DNA from: Parapedobacter tibetensis
Lineage (GTDB): Bacteria > Bacteroidota > Bacteroidia > Sphingobacteriales > Sphingobacteriaceae
NCBI RefSeq assembly: GCF_024643205.1
Contig: NZ_JAMKQJ010000001.1
Location: 1 to 64,000, forward strand
Length of the DNA: 64,000 nt
Direction of reading: 5' to 3'
In this document: positions 26,710 through 35,178 of the stretch, piece by piece
How positions within the stretch are numbered: the first letter of the stretch is position 1
How the letters are laid out: every line of letters begins with the position of its first letter
Position numbers and translations under genes: made by a program
Notes under the pieces: generated by a model
Databases searched by the model: none
Seen by the model: the letters and a program-made list of their open reading frames with translations, nothing else
What the model was told of the DNA's origin: nothing

Positions 26710-29319
26710 TCAATTCTTCAGCAACCGCTGTATCTCATCCAGTTTCATCAACGCTTCTACAGGAGTGAGTGTATTTACATCGAGGTTGTTAAGCATATCC
26801 CGTATTTTGACGAGAATGGGGTCGTCTATGGAAAACATCTGCAACTGGTAGGCTTGCTTTTGGATTTTCTTCATGCTGTCCTTAATCCGCTCGCCACCCG
26901 TGCGTTCTTGTTCCAAGCGTTTGAGGATTTCATTGGCTCGTTGCAGCAATTTTGGGGGCATCCCAGCCAGTTTGGCCACATGGATACCAAAGCTGTGTTC
27001 ACTGCCTCCCGGCACTAATTTACGCAGGAAGATGACCTTATCGCTCACTTCCTTGACCGAAACATTGTAGTTTTTAATCCTCGAAAACGAATTGGTCAAT
27101 TCATTTAATTCGTGGTAGTGGGTAGCAAAGAGGGTTTTTGCTCTTGCCGTGGGATGGTTGTGCAGGAATTCGGCAATTGCCCAAGCGATGGATATCCCAT
27201 CGTAGGTGCTGGTGCCACGTCCGATTTCATCAAGCAGAACAAGGCTCCTTTCGGAGAGGTTATTCATGATACTTGCCGTTTCGTTCATCTCCACCATAAA
27301 CGTCGATTCGCCCGACGACAGGTTATCTGATGCCCCTACACGGGTAAAAATCTTGTCGACCAGCCCAATCTTTGCTTCCTTAGCCGGCACGAAACTGCCC
27401 ATCTGCGCCATGAGCACGATCAGCCCAGTTTGCCGCAACAAGGCGGATTTACCCACCATATTTGGCCCTGTGATGATGATAACTTGCTGCGTTTCATTAT
27501 CCAGAAAAACATCATTGGTGATGTAATCTTCTCCTACCGGCAGGTTTTGCTCAATGACCGGATGGCGACCACCCTTGATGTCGATGGCATTGCCTTGGTT
27601 GATCTCAGGTTTTACATAGTAGTTTTTTTCGGCGATGACCGCAAAGTTCAGGAGCACATCGAGGCGGGCCACTAACTGTGCGTTAAGCTGTATGGGTTTA
27701 ATATATTCGGCGATTGCCGATAGCAATTCGTTATACAGACGAGTTTCCAGAGCCTGTATCTTTTCTTCGGCTCCTAATATTTGTTCCTCGTATTCCTTTA
27801 GTTCTTCGGTAATATAACGTTCAGCATTGACCAAGGTCTGCTTACGTACCCATTCAGGCGGCACCTTGTCTTTATGCGCATTGGTTACTTCAAGATAATA
27901 ACCAAAGACATTATTAAATGCTATTTTTAGCGAGGAGATCCCCGTAGCCTCGGCTTCCCGTTTCTGAATTTCGAGCAGATAGTCCTTGCCCCCATAGGCC
28001 ACCCTCCGGAGCTTATCCAGTTCCTCATTCACTCCATCGGCCATCACCTTCCCTTTATTTATTGATACAGGAGGTTCCGGGTTGAGTTGCATTTCGATAC
28101 GCTCCCGGATGAGTATGCAGGGGTTCAGTTGTTCGGCAATGATTTTTAGTGCTTCCGCATCTGCATCATTCGTTAGTTCTTTCAGCTTTTCAATGGCGTG
28201 CAGCGCACGTTTTAATTGGATGATTTCCCGTGGATTGGCCTTCTGCAGCCCAATTTTGCTGATAAGACGTTCCAAATCACCGACTTGCTTAATTTCGCGC
28301 ACCAAATCATCACGCAAGCCTTTGTGGGTGTATAGATAATCCACCACATCCAGTCGCTCCACAATCGATTTTTCGTCCTTCAAGGGCATCACCATCCAGC
28401 GTTTGAGCAGCCTCGCGCCCATTGGAGATGATGTTTGGTCCAGTACATCAGCAAGCGTCACCGCATGCTCGTTGGCTGAATCTATCAATTCGAAATTCCG
28501 GATTGTAAATCGGTCTAGCCACATGTAGCGGTCTTCCTCAATGCGCGAGATGTTGGAGATATGCTGCAAATTGCGGTGCTCGGTTTCATTGAGGTAATGC
28601 AAGGCTACCCCCGCCGCCACGATACCCAGGGGTAGACGGTCTATACCAAAACCCTTCATCGATTTCACCTCAAAATGCTTGAGCAGTGTTTCCATCGCAT
28701 AATCACCCGTATAGGGCCATTCGTCAAGGGTGTAGGTATAGAAGTTGTCCCCAAATTGCTCTTCAAACGCCTTGTGTTGGCGTTTGCCCATAATAATTTC
28801 CGTTGGTTTAAATCCCTGCAACAGCTTGTCGATATATCCCATACCGCCCTGCGCCACCAAAAATTCACCGGTAGAAATATCGAGGAAAGCGACACCAGCA
28901 AGGTTTTTATCAAAAAAAACAGAGGCAAGGTAGTTATTGGATTTCTGCTGGACGATATTGTCGCCATAGGATACCCCTGGTGTCACCAGTTCGGTCACTC
29001 CACGTTTCACAATGGTCTTAGTGGTTTTTGGGTCTTCCAACTGGTCACATATCGCCACCCGTTGGCCTGCACGAACCAACTTAGGGAGATATGTTTCAAG
29101 GGAGTGGTGTGGAAAACCGGCCAGTGCCGTTTCCGACTCGCTGCCATTGCCCCGCTTCGTTAGCACGATGCCCAGAATACCGGCAGCTTTCACCGCATCT
29201 TCTCCGAATGTCTCATAAAAATCCCCTACGCGGAATAATAGCAAAGCACCTGGATACTTCACCTTGATGCTGTTGTATTGTTGCATCAGTGGGGTTTCTT
29301 TCTTTGCTGACTTTGCCAA
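26710..29319 (-). CDS. mutS: DNA mismatch repair protein MutS
   Basis: The 869-residue protein is a full-length MutS. The mismatch-reading motif is GDFYETFGEDA near residue 35; the connector, core/lever and clamp domains follow; the ATPase domain has Walker A GPNMVGKSALLRQTG, and Walker B with ERSLVLLDEIGRGTSTYDG, followed by the conserved FATHYHELNEL. The C-terminal helix-turn-helix dimerisation part and a short tail end with LDEIQRLLKN. It acts on mispaired DNA with MutL. It lies 130 bases downstream of the molybdenum operon on the same strand, and I see no strong terminator between them. Confidence 0.97.
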   Translation of the reverse strand: MAKSAKKETPLMQQYNSIKVKYPGALLLFRVGDFYETFGEDAVKAAGILGIVLTKRGNGSESETALAGFPHHSLETYLPKLVRAGQRVAICDQLEDPKTTKTIVKRGVTELVTPGVSYGDNIVQQKSNNYLASVFFDKNLAGVAFLDISTGEFLVAQGGMGYIDKLLQGFKPTEIIMGKRQHKAFEEQFGDNFYTYTLDEWPYTGDYAMETLLKHFEVKSMKGFGIDRLPLGIVAAGVALHYLNETEHRNLQHISNISRIEEDRYMWLDRFTIRNFELIDSANEHAVTLADVLDQTSSPMGARLLKRWMVMPLKDEKSIVERLDVVDYLYTHKGLRDDLVREIKQVGDLERLISKIGLQKANPREIIQLKRALHAIEKLKELTNDADAEALKIIAEQLNPCILIRERIEMQLNPEPPVSINKGKVMADGVNEELDKLRRVAYGGKDYLLEIQKREAEATGISSLKIAFNNVFGYYLEVTNAHKDKVPPEWVRKQTLVNAERYITEELKEYEEQILGAEEKIQALETRLYNELLSAIAEYIKPIQLNAQLVARLDVLLNFAVIAEKNYYVKPEINQGNAIDIKGGRHPVIEQNLPVGEDYITNDVFLDNETQQVIIITGPNMVGKSALLRQTGLIVLMAQMGSFVPAKEAKIGLVDKIFTRVGASDNLSSGESTFMVEMNETASIMNNLSERSLVLLDEIGRGTSTYDGISIAWAIAEFLHNHPTARAKTLFATHYHELNELTNSFSRIKNYNVSVKEVSDKVIFLRKLVPGGSEHSFGIHVAKLAGMPPKLLQRANEILKRLEQERTGGERIKDSMKKIQKQAYQLQMFSIDDPILVKIRDMLNNLDVNTLTPVEALMKLDEIQRLLKN

Positions 29320-29449
29320 TGTGGATTATCGTTTATTTTGCGTGGCCGTAAAAATAGGATAATTGGAGGGATTTGGCAAGCCCCGGAGCCACTTCGCGGC
29401 GCCGCGACTTGGCGAGAATGTCCTGCATCCTTTCAAAGGACTCCTCAAA

Positions 29450-31213
29450 TCAGGGCGCTGTGTATTTAGGGATATCCAGTTCCATGGTCTGATGATAGGC
29501 TTCCTTGGTATCAATGTCAACCGCGCCCAAAGGAAATGGAACAACGGCTACCTCATCCCCCATCTGTTCAATCACCTGTTTAGCTCCGATGTCGCCACGT
29601 AACTCCAACAATTGTGAAAAGACGGATTGGTGGAAGAGGGCAGGAACGCCTTTTCTACCGGCGTAATAACTAGCGGTTATACTTGCTCCTGTGGATTGTT
29701 GTTTATTGATCAGTGCGATAAGGTGGGCCGTATCTACATAAGGCTGGTCGCAGAGCATGACCAGGATATTTTCTATTTTTGGATACTTCCCTGTTAGGTA
29801 TTGAATGCCTTTTCGGATTGAGGAGGCCATCCCTTCTTGGTAATCTTCGTTCTGTATGCAATCAACGTTCGTACCGTCTAGCTCTTTCATCAATACTTCC
29901 GCCTGCGCTCCCAAGACCACCACCGTGGCTGCTGTCCCTACCATGGCTGCTGCCTTTACAGCGTGCTGCAGCAGGGTATTGCCCTTGTAAACCAGCTGCT
30001 GCTTGGGTTTACCCAATCTCTTTGACTGGCCTGCTGCCAATATAAGGATGCCATACGCTTGCAGCGAAGGGACAATCTTGGTTTGTCGTTGATGGATGCC
30101 CCCGGTTTGGTCACGTAAATGTTCCCCTTTTTTTCCTGCAAAAACGGCTTTTATCTCGGCAATGATGGAAAGGGCAATCTCTTCGGGTGTTTCGGCTCCG
30201 ATGGCTAAGCCGGTAGGGCCATACAGCTTCAATTGTTGCGCCTCTGCGATAATAAGGCCGTCGTCGGTTAGTTCCCGAAACATCTGATCCCGTTTCCTTT
30301 TGGGCCCTAACATACCAATATAGCTGGCCGGGCTATTGATAACCTGTGATAGGATCGCCTTATCGTAATCGTAATTATGGGACATCAATACAACGGCTGT
30401 CCGTTCATCAATAGCAACCTGTCGTAGCCCATGAAGGGGATCTGAAACGATGACTTGGCAATTTGGAAATCGTACCTGGTTGGCATAGCTGGGCCTACCG
30501 TCAACCAGTGTAAGGTCCCATCCCAATAGTTCTGCCAGCTGCGCCAAAGGAAGCACATCGTTGCCCGCTCCCGCGATGACTAATGACAAGGCGGGTTCCA
30601 TATATTCGATAAATGCGGTGATGGTGCTCCCCTCTTGCCCTCCTGATGGATATTGCACAAAAGCCGATCCCTTTCCAGCTAAAATCCGCCGGATATCGGG
30701 GTCTATTTGCTGATAAGGTATCGGAAGGTGGGTGTCTGCTGTGATGACGCCATCTGCATTTACCAATATTTTGGTGCCTTGTTCCGCATGCTTTTTATCA
30801 TCCAGCGCAAAATAGGTGACTAATACCGAAGGTTGCCTTTTTTCCAGGGTTCTTTGCAATAAGGAAATGGCGGTCGTTTCGTTTCTGGATGAAATGGGTT
30901 CAATCAGTATACGGATGATGCCATTGCAGCCCAACCCGATTCCTAGGACGGGGTCATCTTCATCGCTGGTATCATAGGTCACTAACAGTGGTTTTTCTTC
31001 CATCATGACACGCATGGCCTTGCGCAGGGTGTCGCCTTCCAAACAACCACCACTGATGGCTCCCGTGAGTGTTCCATCTTCCATGATCAGCATGCGCGCA
31101 CCAGGTCCCCGGTAGGAAGATCCTTCTATGTGTACCACCGTAGCCAGCGCCGCCTTTTTCTGCTGATCCCGGGCTGCTTCAAATGCATGGATTATTTGCC
31201 TGATCTCTTTCAT
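29450..31213 (-). CDS. XdhC-MobA-like fusion, molybdenum cofactor maturation
   Basis: The 587-residue protein joins two enzymes. Residues 1-350 are XdhC/CoxI: KAALATVVHIEGSSYRGPGA and LTGAISGGCLEGDTL at the N-terminus, then a Rossmann-like part with LVIAGAGNDVLPLAQLAELL. Residues ~385-587 are a MobA/MocA-type nucleotidyltransferase with ILILAAGQSKRLGKPKQQLV and VMLCDQPYVDTAHL. XdhC binds the cofactor and presents it for sulfuration; MocA-type proteins add CMP to it. The gene follows the cysteine desulfurase gene with a 1-base overlap (TAATG). The fusion would couple cofactor dressing and insertion for the hydroxylases encoded upstream. Confidence 0.88.
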   Translation of the reverse strand: MKEIRQIIHAFEAARDQQKKAALATVVHIEGSSYRGPGARMLIMEDGTLTGAISGGCLEGDTLRKAMRVMMEEKPLLVTYDTSDEDDPVLGIGLGCNGIIRILIEPISSRNETTAISLLQRTLEKRQPSVLVTYFALDDKKHAEQGTKILVNADGVITADTHLPIPYQQIDPDIRRILAGKGSAFVQYPSGGQEGSTITAFIEYMEPALSLVIAGAGNDVLPLAQLAELLGWDLTLVDGRPSYANQVRFPNCQVIVSDPLHGLRQVAIDERTAVVLMSHNYDYDKAILSQVINSPASYIGMLGPKRKRDQMFRELTDDGLIIAEAQQLKLYGPTGLAIGAETPEEIALSIIAEIKAVFAGKKGEHLRDQTGGIHQRQTKIVPSLQAYGILILAAGQSKRLGKPKQQLVYKGNTLLQHAVKAAAMVGTAATVVVLGAQAEVLMKELDGTNVDCIQNEDYQEGMASSIRKGIQYLTGKYPKIENILVMLCDQPYVDTAHLIALINKQQSTGASITASYYAGRKGVPALFHQSVFSQLLELRGDIGAKQVIEQMGDEVAVVPFPLGAVDIDTKEAYHQTMELDIPKYTAP

Positions 31214-32370
31214 TATAGGGCCGATTCAGTTACCGGTATGGCTTGGATGAGCTTGTCTATGGCATAGCTCATATCTTCCTGACGGGTAAATCGCCCTAGG
31301 CTGATCCGGATAGCATGATGCGCATTGGCATCACTCAGTCCCATCGCTTTCAATACATGCGAAGGCTCCTGTACCAAGCCTGAACAGGCGCTTCCCCTGC
31401 TTAAGGCCAAGTGCCGAGATAAGGATAATAACAGTTGCTCTGCATTTATTTGCGGAATTAGGAGATTGCTGACATGCGGCAACCTTTCCCCTCCACCATT
31501 TATGGAAGTGCCCGGGATTTTCCGGAGCAATGTCTGCTCCATCTGGTCCCGCAATTGCTGTAGGCCGTGAGCCTCATCGGCCATTTCTTTTCTACATAAT
31601 TCAGCCGCTTTTCCGAAACCCACAATTCCCGGAGTGTTCAGGGTGCCACTTCGCTTTCCCCGTTCGTGATTTCCACCATGTTGCTGTGCCAAGATGTTCA
31701 CTTTGGGATTGTTGTTGCGAATAAATAAGGCTCCTACCCCCTTTGGCCCATAGAGTTTATGCGCTGAAAACGGCATAAGATCGATAGCATCATCGACAAC
31801 ATGCACAGGTATTTTCCCTACAGCCTGGGTAGCATCGCTCATCAAATAAACGCCGTATTTCCGAGCAATAGCTCCGATTGCCCGGATGGGATGGACAACA
31901 CCTGTTTCGTTATTGGCATACATCAGGGCTATGCAAATGGTCTTTTCAGCGATAGCTTCTTCCAGGGCTTGGAGGGAAAGCATGCCCTGTGCATCTACAT
32001 CCAGGTAACTCACCTCAAACCCTTTCGTTTCCAGATAGGCACAGGTATCCAGTACGGCCCTATGCTCCGTCTTGCAAGTAATGATGTGGTTGCCTTGCGC
32101 CATCCTTGCTTCTGCCACGCCTTTTAATGCCAAATTAATGGATTCTGTAGCTCCTGAGGTAAAGATGACCTGGTTTGGGGTTGCCCCAATTAATTGGGCA
32201 ACTTGCTCCCGTGCTTCGGCTACTGCTTCTTTTGCCTGCCACCCATAGCTGTGGTCTGCACTTGTCGCGTTCCCAAAATAACGGGTAAAATAGGGTAGCA
32301 TGCTGTCCAATACCCGTGGGTCACACGGGGTTGTTGCATTATAATCCAGGTATATGGGTTCATTGGTCAT
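31213..32370 (-). CDS. Cysteine desulfurase, NifS/IscS type
   Basis: The 385-residue PLP enzyme has the NifS-type start IYLDYNATTPCDPRVLDSML, TEHRAVLDTC, the aspartate contact SDATQAVG, the PLP lysine Lys205 in SAHKLYGPKG and the persulfide-forming Cys329 in RGSACSGLVQEPSHVL. It overlaps the neighbouring genes by 4 and 1 bases, inside the molybdenum operon, rather than lying with suf or isc genes. Its likely job is to supply the terminal sulfur of the sulfurated molybdenum cofactor via XdhC, as known for other xanthine-dehydrogenase-family systems. A general Fe-S role cannot be excluded. Confidence 0.9.
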   Translation of the reverse strand: MTNEPIYLDYNATTPCDPRVLDSMLPYFTRYFGNATSADHSYGWQAKEAVAEAREQVAQLIGATPNQVIFTSGATESINLALKGVAEARMAQGNHIITCKTEHRAVLDTCAYLETKGFEVSYLDVDAQGMLSLQALEEAIAEKTICIALMYANNETGVVHPIRAIGAIARKYGVYLMSDATQAVGKIPVHVVDDAIDLMPFSAHKLYGPKGVGALFIRNNNPKVNILAQQHGGNHERGKRSGTLNTPGIVGFGKAAELCRKEMADEAHGLQQLRDQMEQTLLRKIPGTSINGGGERLPHVSNLLIPQINAEQLLLSLSRHLALSRGSACSGLVQEPSHVLKAMGLSDANAHHAIRISLGRFTRQEDMSYAIDKLIQAIPVTESAL

Positions 32371-34502
32371 GCAAAAATCCCGCTTTTAATAAAAGGTTGT
32401 GCCCGCAGACGTACACCTGTTGCGGCAAATGCGGCATTGGCCACAGCGGGGCCCGCCGGTGGCAGTCCAGGTTCTCCCAATCCTGTGGGATTGATATCAC
32501 TTTCGATAAACTGGATTTCGATCTCCGGTACCTCGCGCATCTGGATCATATGGTAGGTATTAAAATTGACCTGGTCTGGCTTGCCCTTGGTCAGCGTCAG
32601 TTCAGGATACATGGCATGGCCGATACCATCGATGATGCCACCCTCGACTACATTTTCTGCACCGCTTTTGTTAACCACGATGCCACAATCAACCGCGCAA
32701 TAGATTTTCTTTATTTTAAGCTTACCATCATCCTGCTTGACCAACTCAGCAACCTGTGCTACGTACGAATTGAAAGAATACTGTGCAGCAATACCTTGGT
32801 ACACATTCGCCCCTTTGGATGTCCCCCATCCCGCCATTTCAGCAACCTTTTTTATGACCCCCGCAAAACGATCGGGGTCATATTCCACCTTACCTATGGG
32901 ATGCTGTTTGGCCTGCTCAAGCACTTCCAGCCTAAAGGCAACGGGATCTTTCGCTATGGCATGGGCGATTTCATCAATAAAGGATTGTTCAGAGAAAGCA
33001 ATGAAATTATGGATAGGCCCCCTCCAAGGGGCAGTGGTCACCGGCGATTTATATTCATGGGCATTTACCTGTAAATTAGGTACCGCACCAGCAGGAAAAC
33101 TACCAGCTCGGGCCGAGTTTCCGGTGACACCCACGGAGTGATGTTGCCAAGCGATCAACTTATTGTCGGTGTCTACCGCGGCCTTGTATTGATACGTACA
33201 CATCGGTCGGTAATACCCGCCCCCCATGTCGTCTTCCCGTGACCAAATTAGGTTCACCGGCACCCCGGCCGCGTTTGAAACCAACACGGCTTCTTCGACG
33301 AAATCGGACATGAGCCGACGGCCGAATCCCCCGCCCATGCGGGTCATCATGACAGTAACCTTGCCTTCGGGCATATCCAACAGCTTGGCTACTCTGGTAC
33401 GGGTTCCTTCTGGTGTTTGAATGGGGCCGTAAAGCTCTGCGCCGTCTGGCCTCACATGCGCAAAGAAATTCATGGGTTCCATGGTATTGTGGGCCAAGAA
33501 AGGGGCTTCATACATTGCTTCAAAAACCTTCGCACCCCCAGAGAAGGCCCGTTGGACATCTCCATCCTTGCGCTGCGGGGTTTCGGTTGGACGCCGACTC
33601 AGCACCTCCTTAAAATTCCGTTGGTAGTCGGCTGTGCTTTCCATAGATTCGCCATCTTCCCATTCGGCCTGTATTTTTTTAGCGCCTTGCATTACTTCCC
33701 AAGTAGATCTGCCCAATACAGCGATTTTATTGTCTATACGGATTACCTGTTCGACACCTGGTTGCTTTTTCGCTTCCGCGTCGTCAAAAGACTTCAATGT
33801 CTGACCAAAAGCCGGGGGGCGAACTAACGTGGCATAACGCATTCCTTCCCGCTTGGTGTCAATGCCATATTTATATTGACCGGTAACGATGGCCCTGTTA
33901 TCCACATTCGGAATCCGTTTACCAATGATGGCAAATGATTGGATCGGCTTGATGTTTACATCGGTCGGAACTTCCATGGTAGCCGCTTTTTCGACCAGCT
34001 GCCCATATCCTATTTTTTTACCCGTTGCTTTATGCACGACCATGCCCCTCTCCGTATAGCAGGTATTTGGGGATACTGACCACTCAGCCGCAGCGGCATT
34101 AATCAATAGTTGACGAGCCGTGGCTCCCGCTTCACGAAACGATTCCCAGCTTTCCCGGACCGAGCCACTTCCGCCGGCAACTTGCCTTTTATATTTTTCA
34201 GTGTCCAGCCCTGCTTGCTCCACCTTCACGTCCTTCCAATCCACATCGAGCTCTTCAGCCACCAGCATGGGCAGGGAGGTTTTGACCCCTTGGCCGATTT
34301 CCGGATTGGGATTCATGAGCGTAACCATCCCATTGGTGTCGATTTTAACAAACGCATTTAAGTCATGTATAACCCCATCGCCGCGCTCCGGACTGCATGA
34401 TGAAAGGACATTAAACCCCAATACCAAACCTCCTCCGGTGAAGGCGCTTATCTTGATAAAATCCCTTCTATTTAATTTAGTTATTTGCTCGTTCATCCTC
34501 AT
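32367..34502 (-). CDS. Molybdenum hydroxylase large subunit, exported (copy 2)
   Basis: The 711-residue protein belongs to the xanthine-dehydrogenase family, isoquinoline-1-oxidoreductase (IorB)-like. It starts with a Tat-type signal (LNRRDFIKISAFTGGGLVLG) that ends in a lipobox-like LSSC. Cofactor-binding parts include MTRMGGGFGRRLMSDFVEEA and APWRGPIHNFIAFSEQSFID; the catalytic Glu is in GLGEPGLPPAGPAVANA near the C-terminus. The partner 2Fe-2S subunit gene lies just upstream. It probably oxidises a N-heterocycle or aldehyde in the periplasm; the substrate is unknown. No cytochrome subunit is encoded, so the electron acceptor is open. Confidence 0.85.
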   Translation of the reverse strand: MRMNEQITKLNRRDFIKISAFTGGGLVLGFNVLSSCSPERGDGVIHDLNAFVKIDTNGMVTLMNPNPEIGQGVKTSLPMLVAEELDVDWKDVKVEQAGLDTEKYKRQVAGGSGSVRESWESFREAGATARQLLINAAAAEWSVSPNTCYTERGMVVHKATGKKIGYGQLVEKAATMEVPTDVNIKPIQSFAIIGKRIPNVDNRAIVTGQYKYGIDTKREGMRYATLVRPPAFGQTLKSFDDAEAKKQPGVEQVIRIDNKIAVLGRSTWEVMQGAKKIQAEWEDGESMESTADYQRNFKEVLSRRPTETPQRKDGDVQRAFSGGAKVFEAMYEAPFLAHNTMEPMNFFAHVRPDGAELYGPIQTPEGTRTRVAKLLDMPEGKVTVMMTRMGGGFGRRLMSDFVEEAVLVSNAAGVPVNLIWSREDDMGGGYYRPMCTYQYKAAVDTDNKLIAWQHHSVGVTGNSARAGSFPAGAVPNLQVNAHEYKSPVTTAPWRGPIHNFIAFSEQSFIDEIAHAIAKDPVAFRLEVLEQAKQHPIGKVEYDPDRFAGVIKKVAEMAGWGTSKGANVYQGIAAQYSFNSYVAQVAELVKQDDGKLKIKKIYCAVDCGIVVNKSGAENVVEGGIIDGIGHAMYPELTLTKGKPDQVNFNTYHMIQMREVPEIEIQFIESDINPTGLGEPGLPPAGPAVANAAFAATGVRLRAQPFIKSGIFA

Positions 34503-34555
34503 TTGTTTTAAATGATCAGTTAGTTCCTTTTCGGTGAAGAATAGAATTTCTTATT

Positions 34556-35011
34556 TTATCCGTTTTCCGAAGCCAATTTTATAGCCTTTTTAATGCGATT
34601 GTAAGTGCCACATCGACAAATATTGGTCATCGATTCATTGATGTCTTCGTCCGTAGGTTTGGAATTACTTTTCAGCAACGCTACTGCGGCCATGATTTGC
34701 CCACTTTGGCAATATCCGCATTGGGGAACATCAATTTCCTCCCAGGCCCTTTGCACAGGATGTTCACCGTCTTTGGATATTCCCTCAATGGTGGTTATCT
34801 GTTGGTCCCTTACACTTTCTACCGGGATCGTGCACGACCGGACAGCGGCATCACCTACATGTACGGTACAAGCTCCGCACTGCGCAATGCCACATCCGTA
34901 TTTGGTTCCGGTAAGGCCTATGAAGTCCCTAATCACCCAAAGTAAAGGCATCTGCGGATCGGCATCCACCTCATATTTTTTCTTGTTGACTGTGAGATTA
35001 ATTGTTGCCAT
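34556..35011 (-). CDS. 2Fe-2S subunit of molybdenum hydroxylase (copy 2)
   Basis: The 151-residue protein has the usual two clusters: an N-terminal plant-ferredoxin type (GTKYGCGIAQCGACTVHVGD, with a further Cys in AVRSCTIPV) and the C-terminal helical domain (CGYCQSGQIMAAVALL; NICRCGTYNRIKKAI). It has no signal peptide and would be exported with the Tat-type large subunit. It relays electrons from the molybdenum site. It is 53 bases upstream of its partner gene. Confidence 0.9.
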   Translation of the reverse strand: MATINLTVNKKKYEVDADPQMPLLWVIRDFIGLTGTKYGCGIAQCGACTVHVGDAAVRSCTIPVESVRDQQITTIEGISKDGEHPVQRAWEEIDVPQCGYCQSGQIMAAVALLKSNSKPTDEDINESMTNICRCGTYNRIKKAIKLASENG

Positions 35012-35026
35012 AGTTGTAGTTAGTTA

Positions 35027-35176
35027 GTGTCTATCTATAATATTGAAAGATGGAACACGGATAACACCGATCAAGCGGATAATCGCCGATTTTTGATCAT
35101 CATCTGTGTAAATCCGCGTCATCTGCGTTCTATTTTTTAGTTTATCTATCCAAGACACCGACTTTATGGACAGACT
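35027..35176. mobile_element. MITE-like 150-bp element, copy A
   Basis: The sequence matches copy B at 56731-56890 along its whole length in the same orientation, with scattered substitutions and short indels. The left end GTGTCTATCTAT and right end TTTATGGACAGAC are partial inverted repeats of each other. GTTAGTT occurs just outside both ends (35019-35025 and 35178-35184), a possible target duplication in a TTAG-rich context. It fills the gap between the second 2Fe-2S gene and the stop codon of the first large-subunit gene, so it sits inside the molybdenum operon. Confidence 0.75.
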
Positions 35177-35178
35177 CG

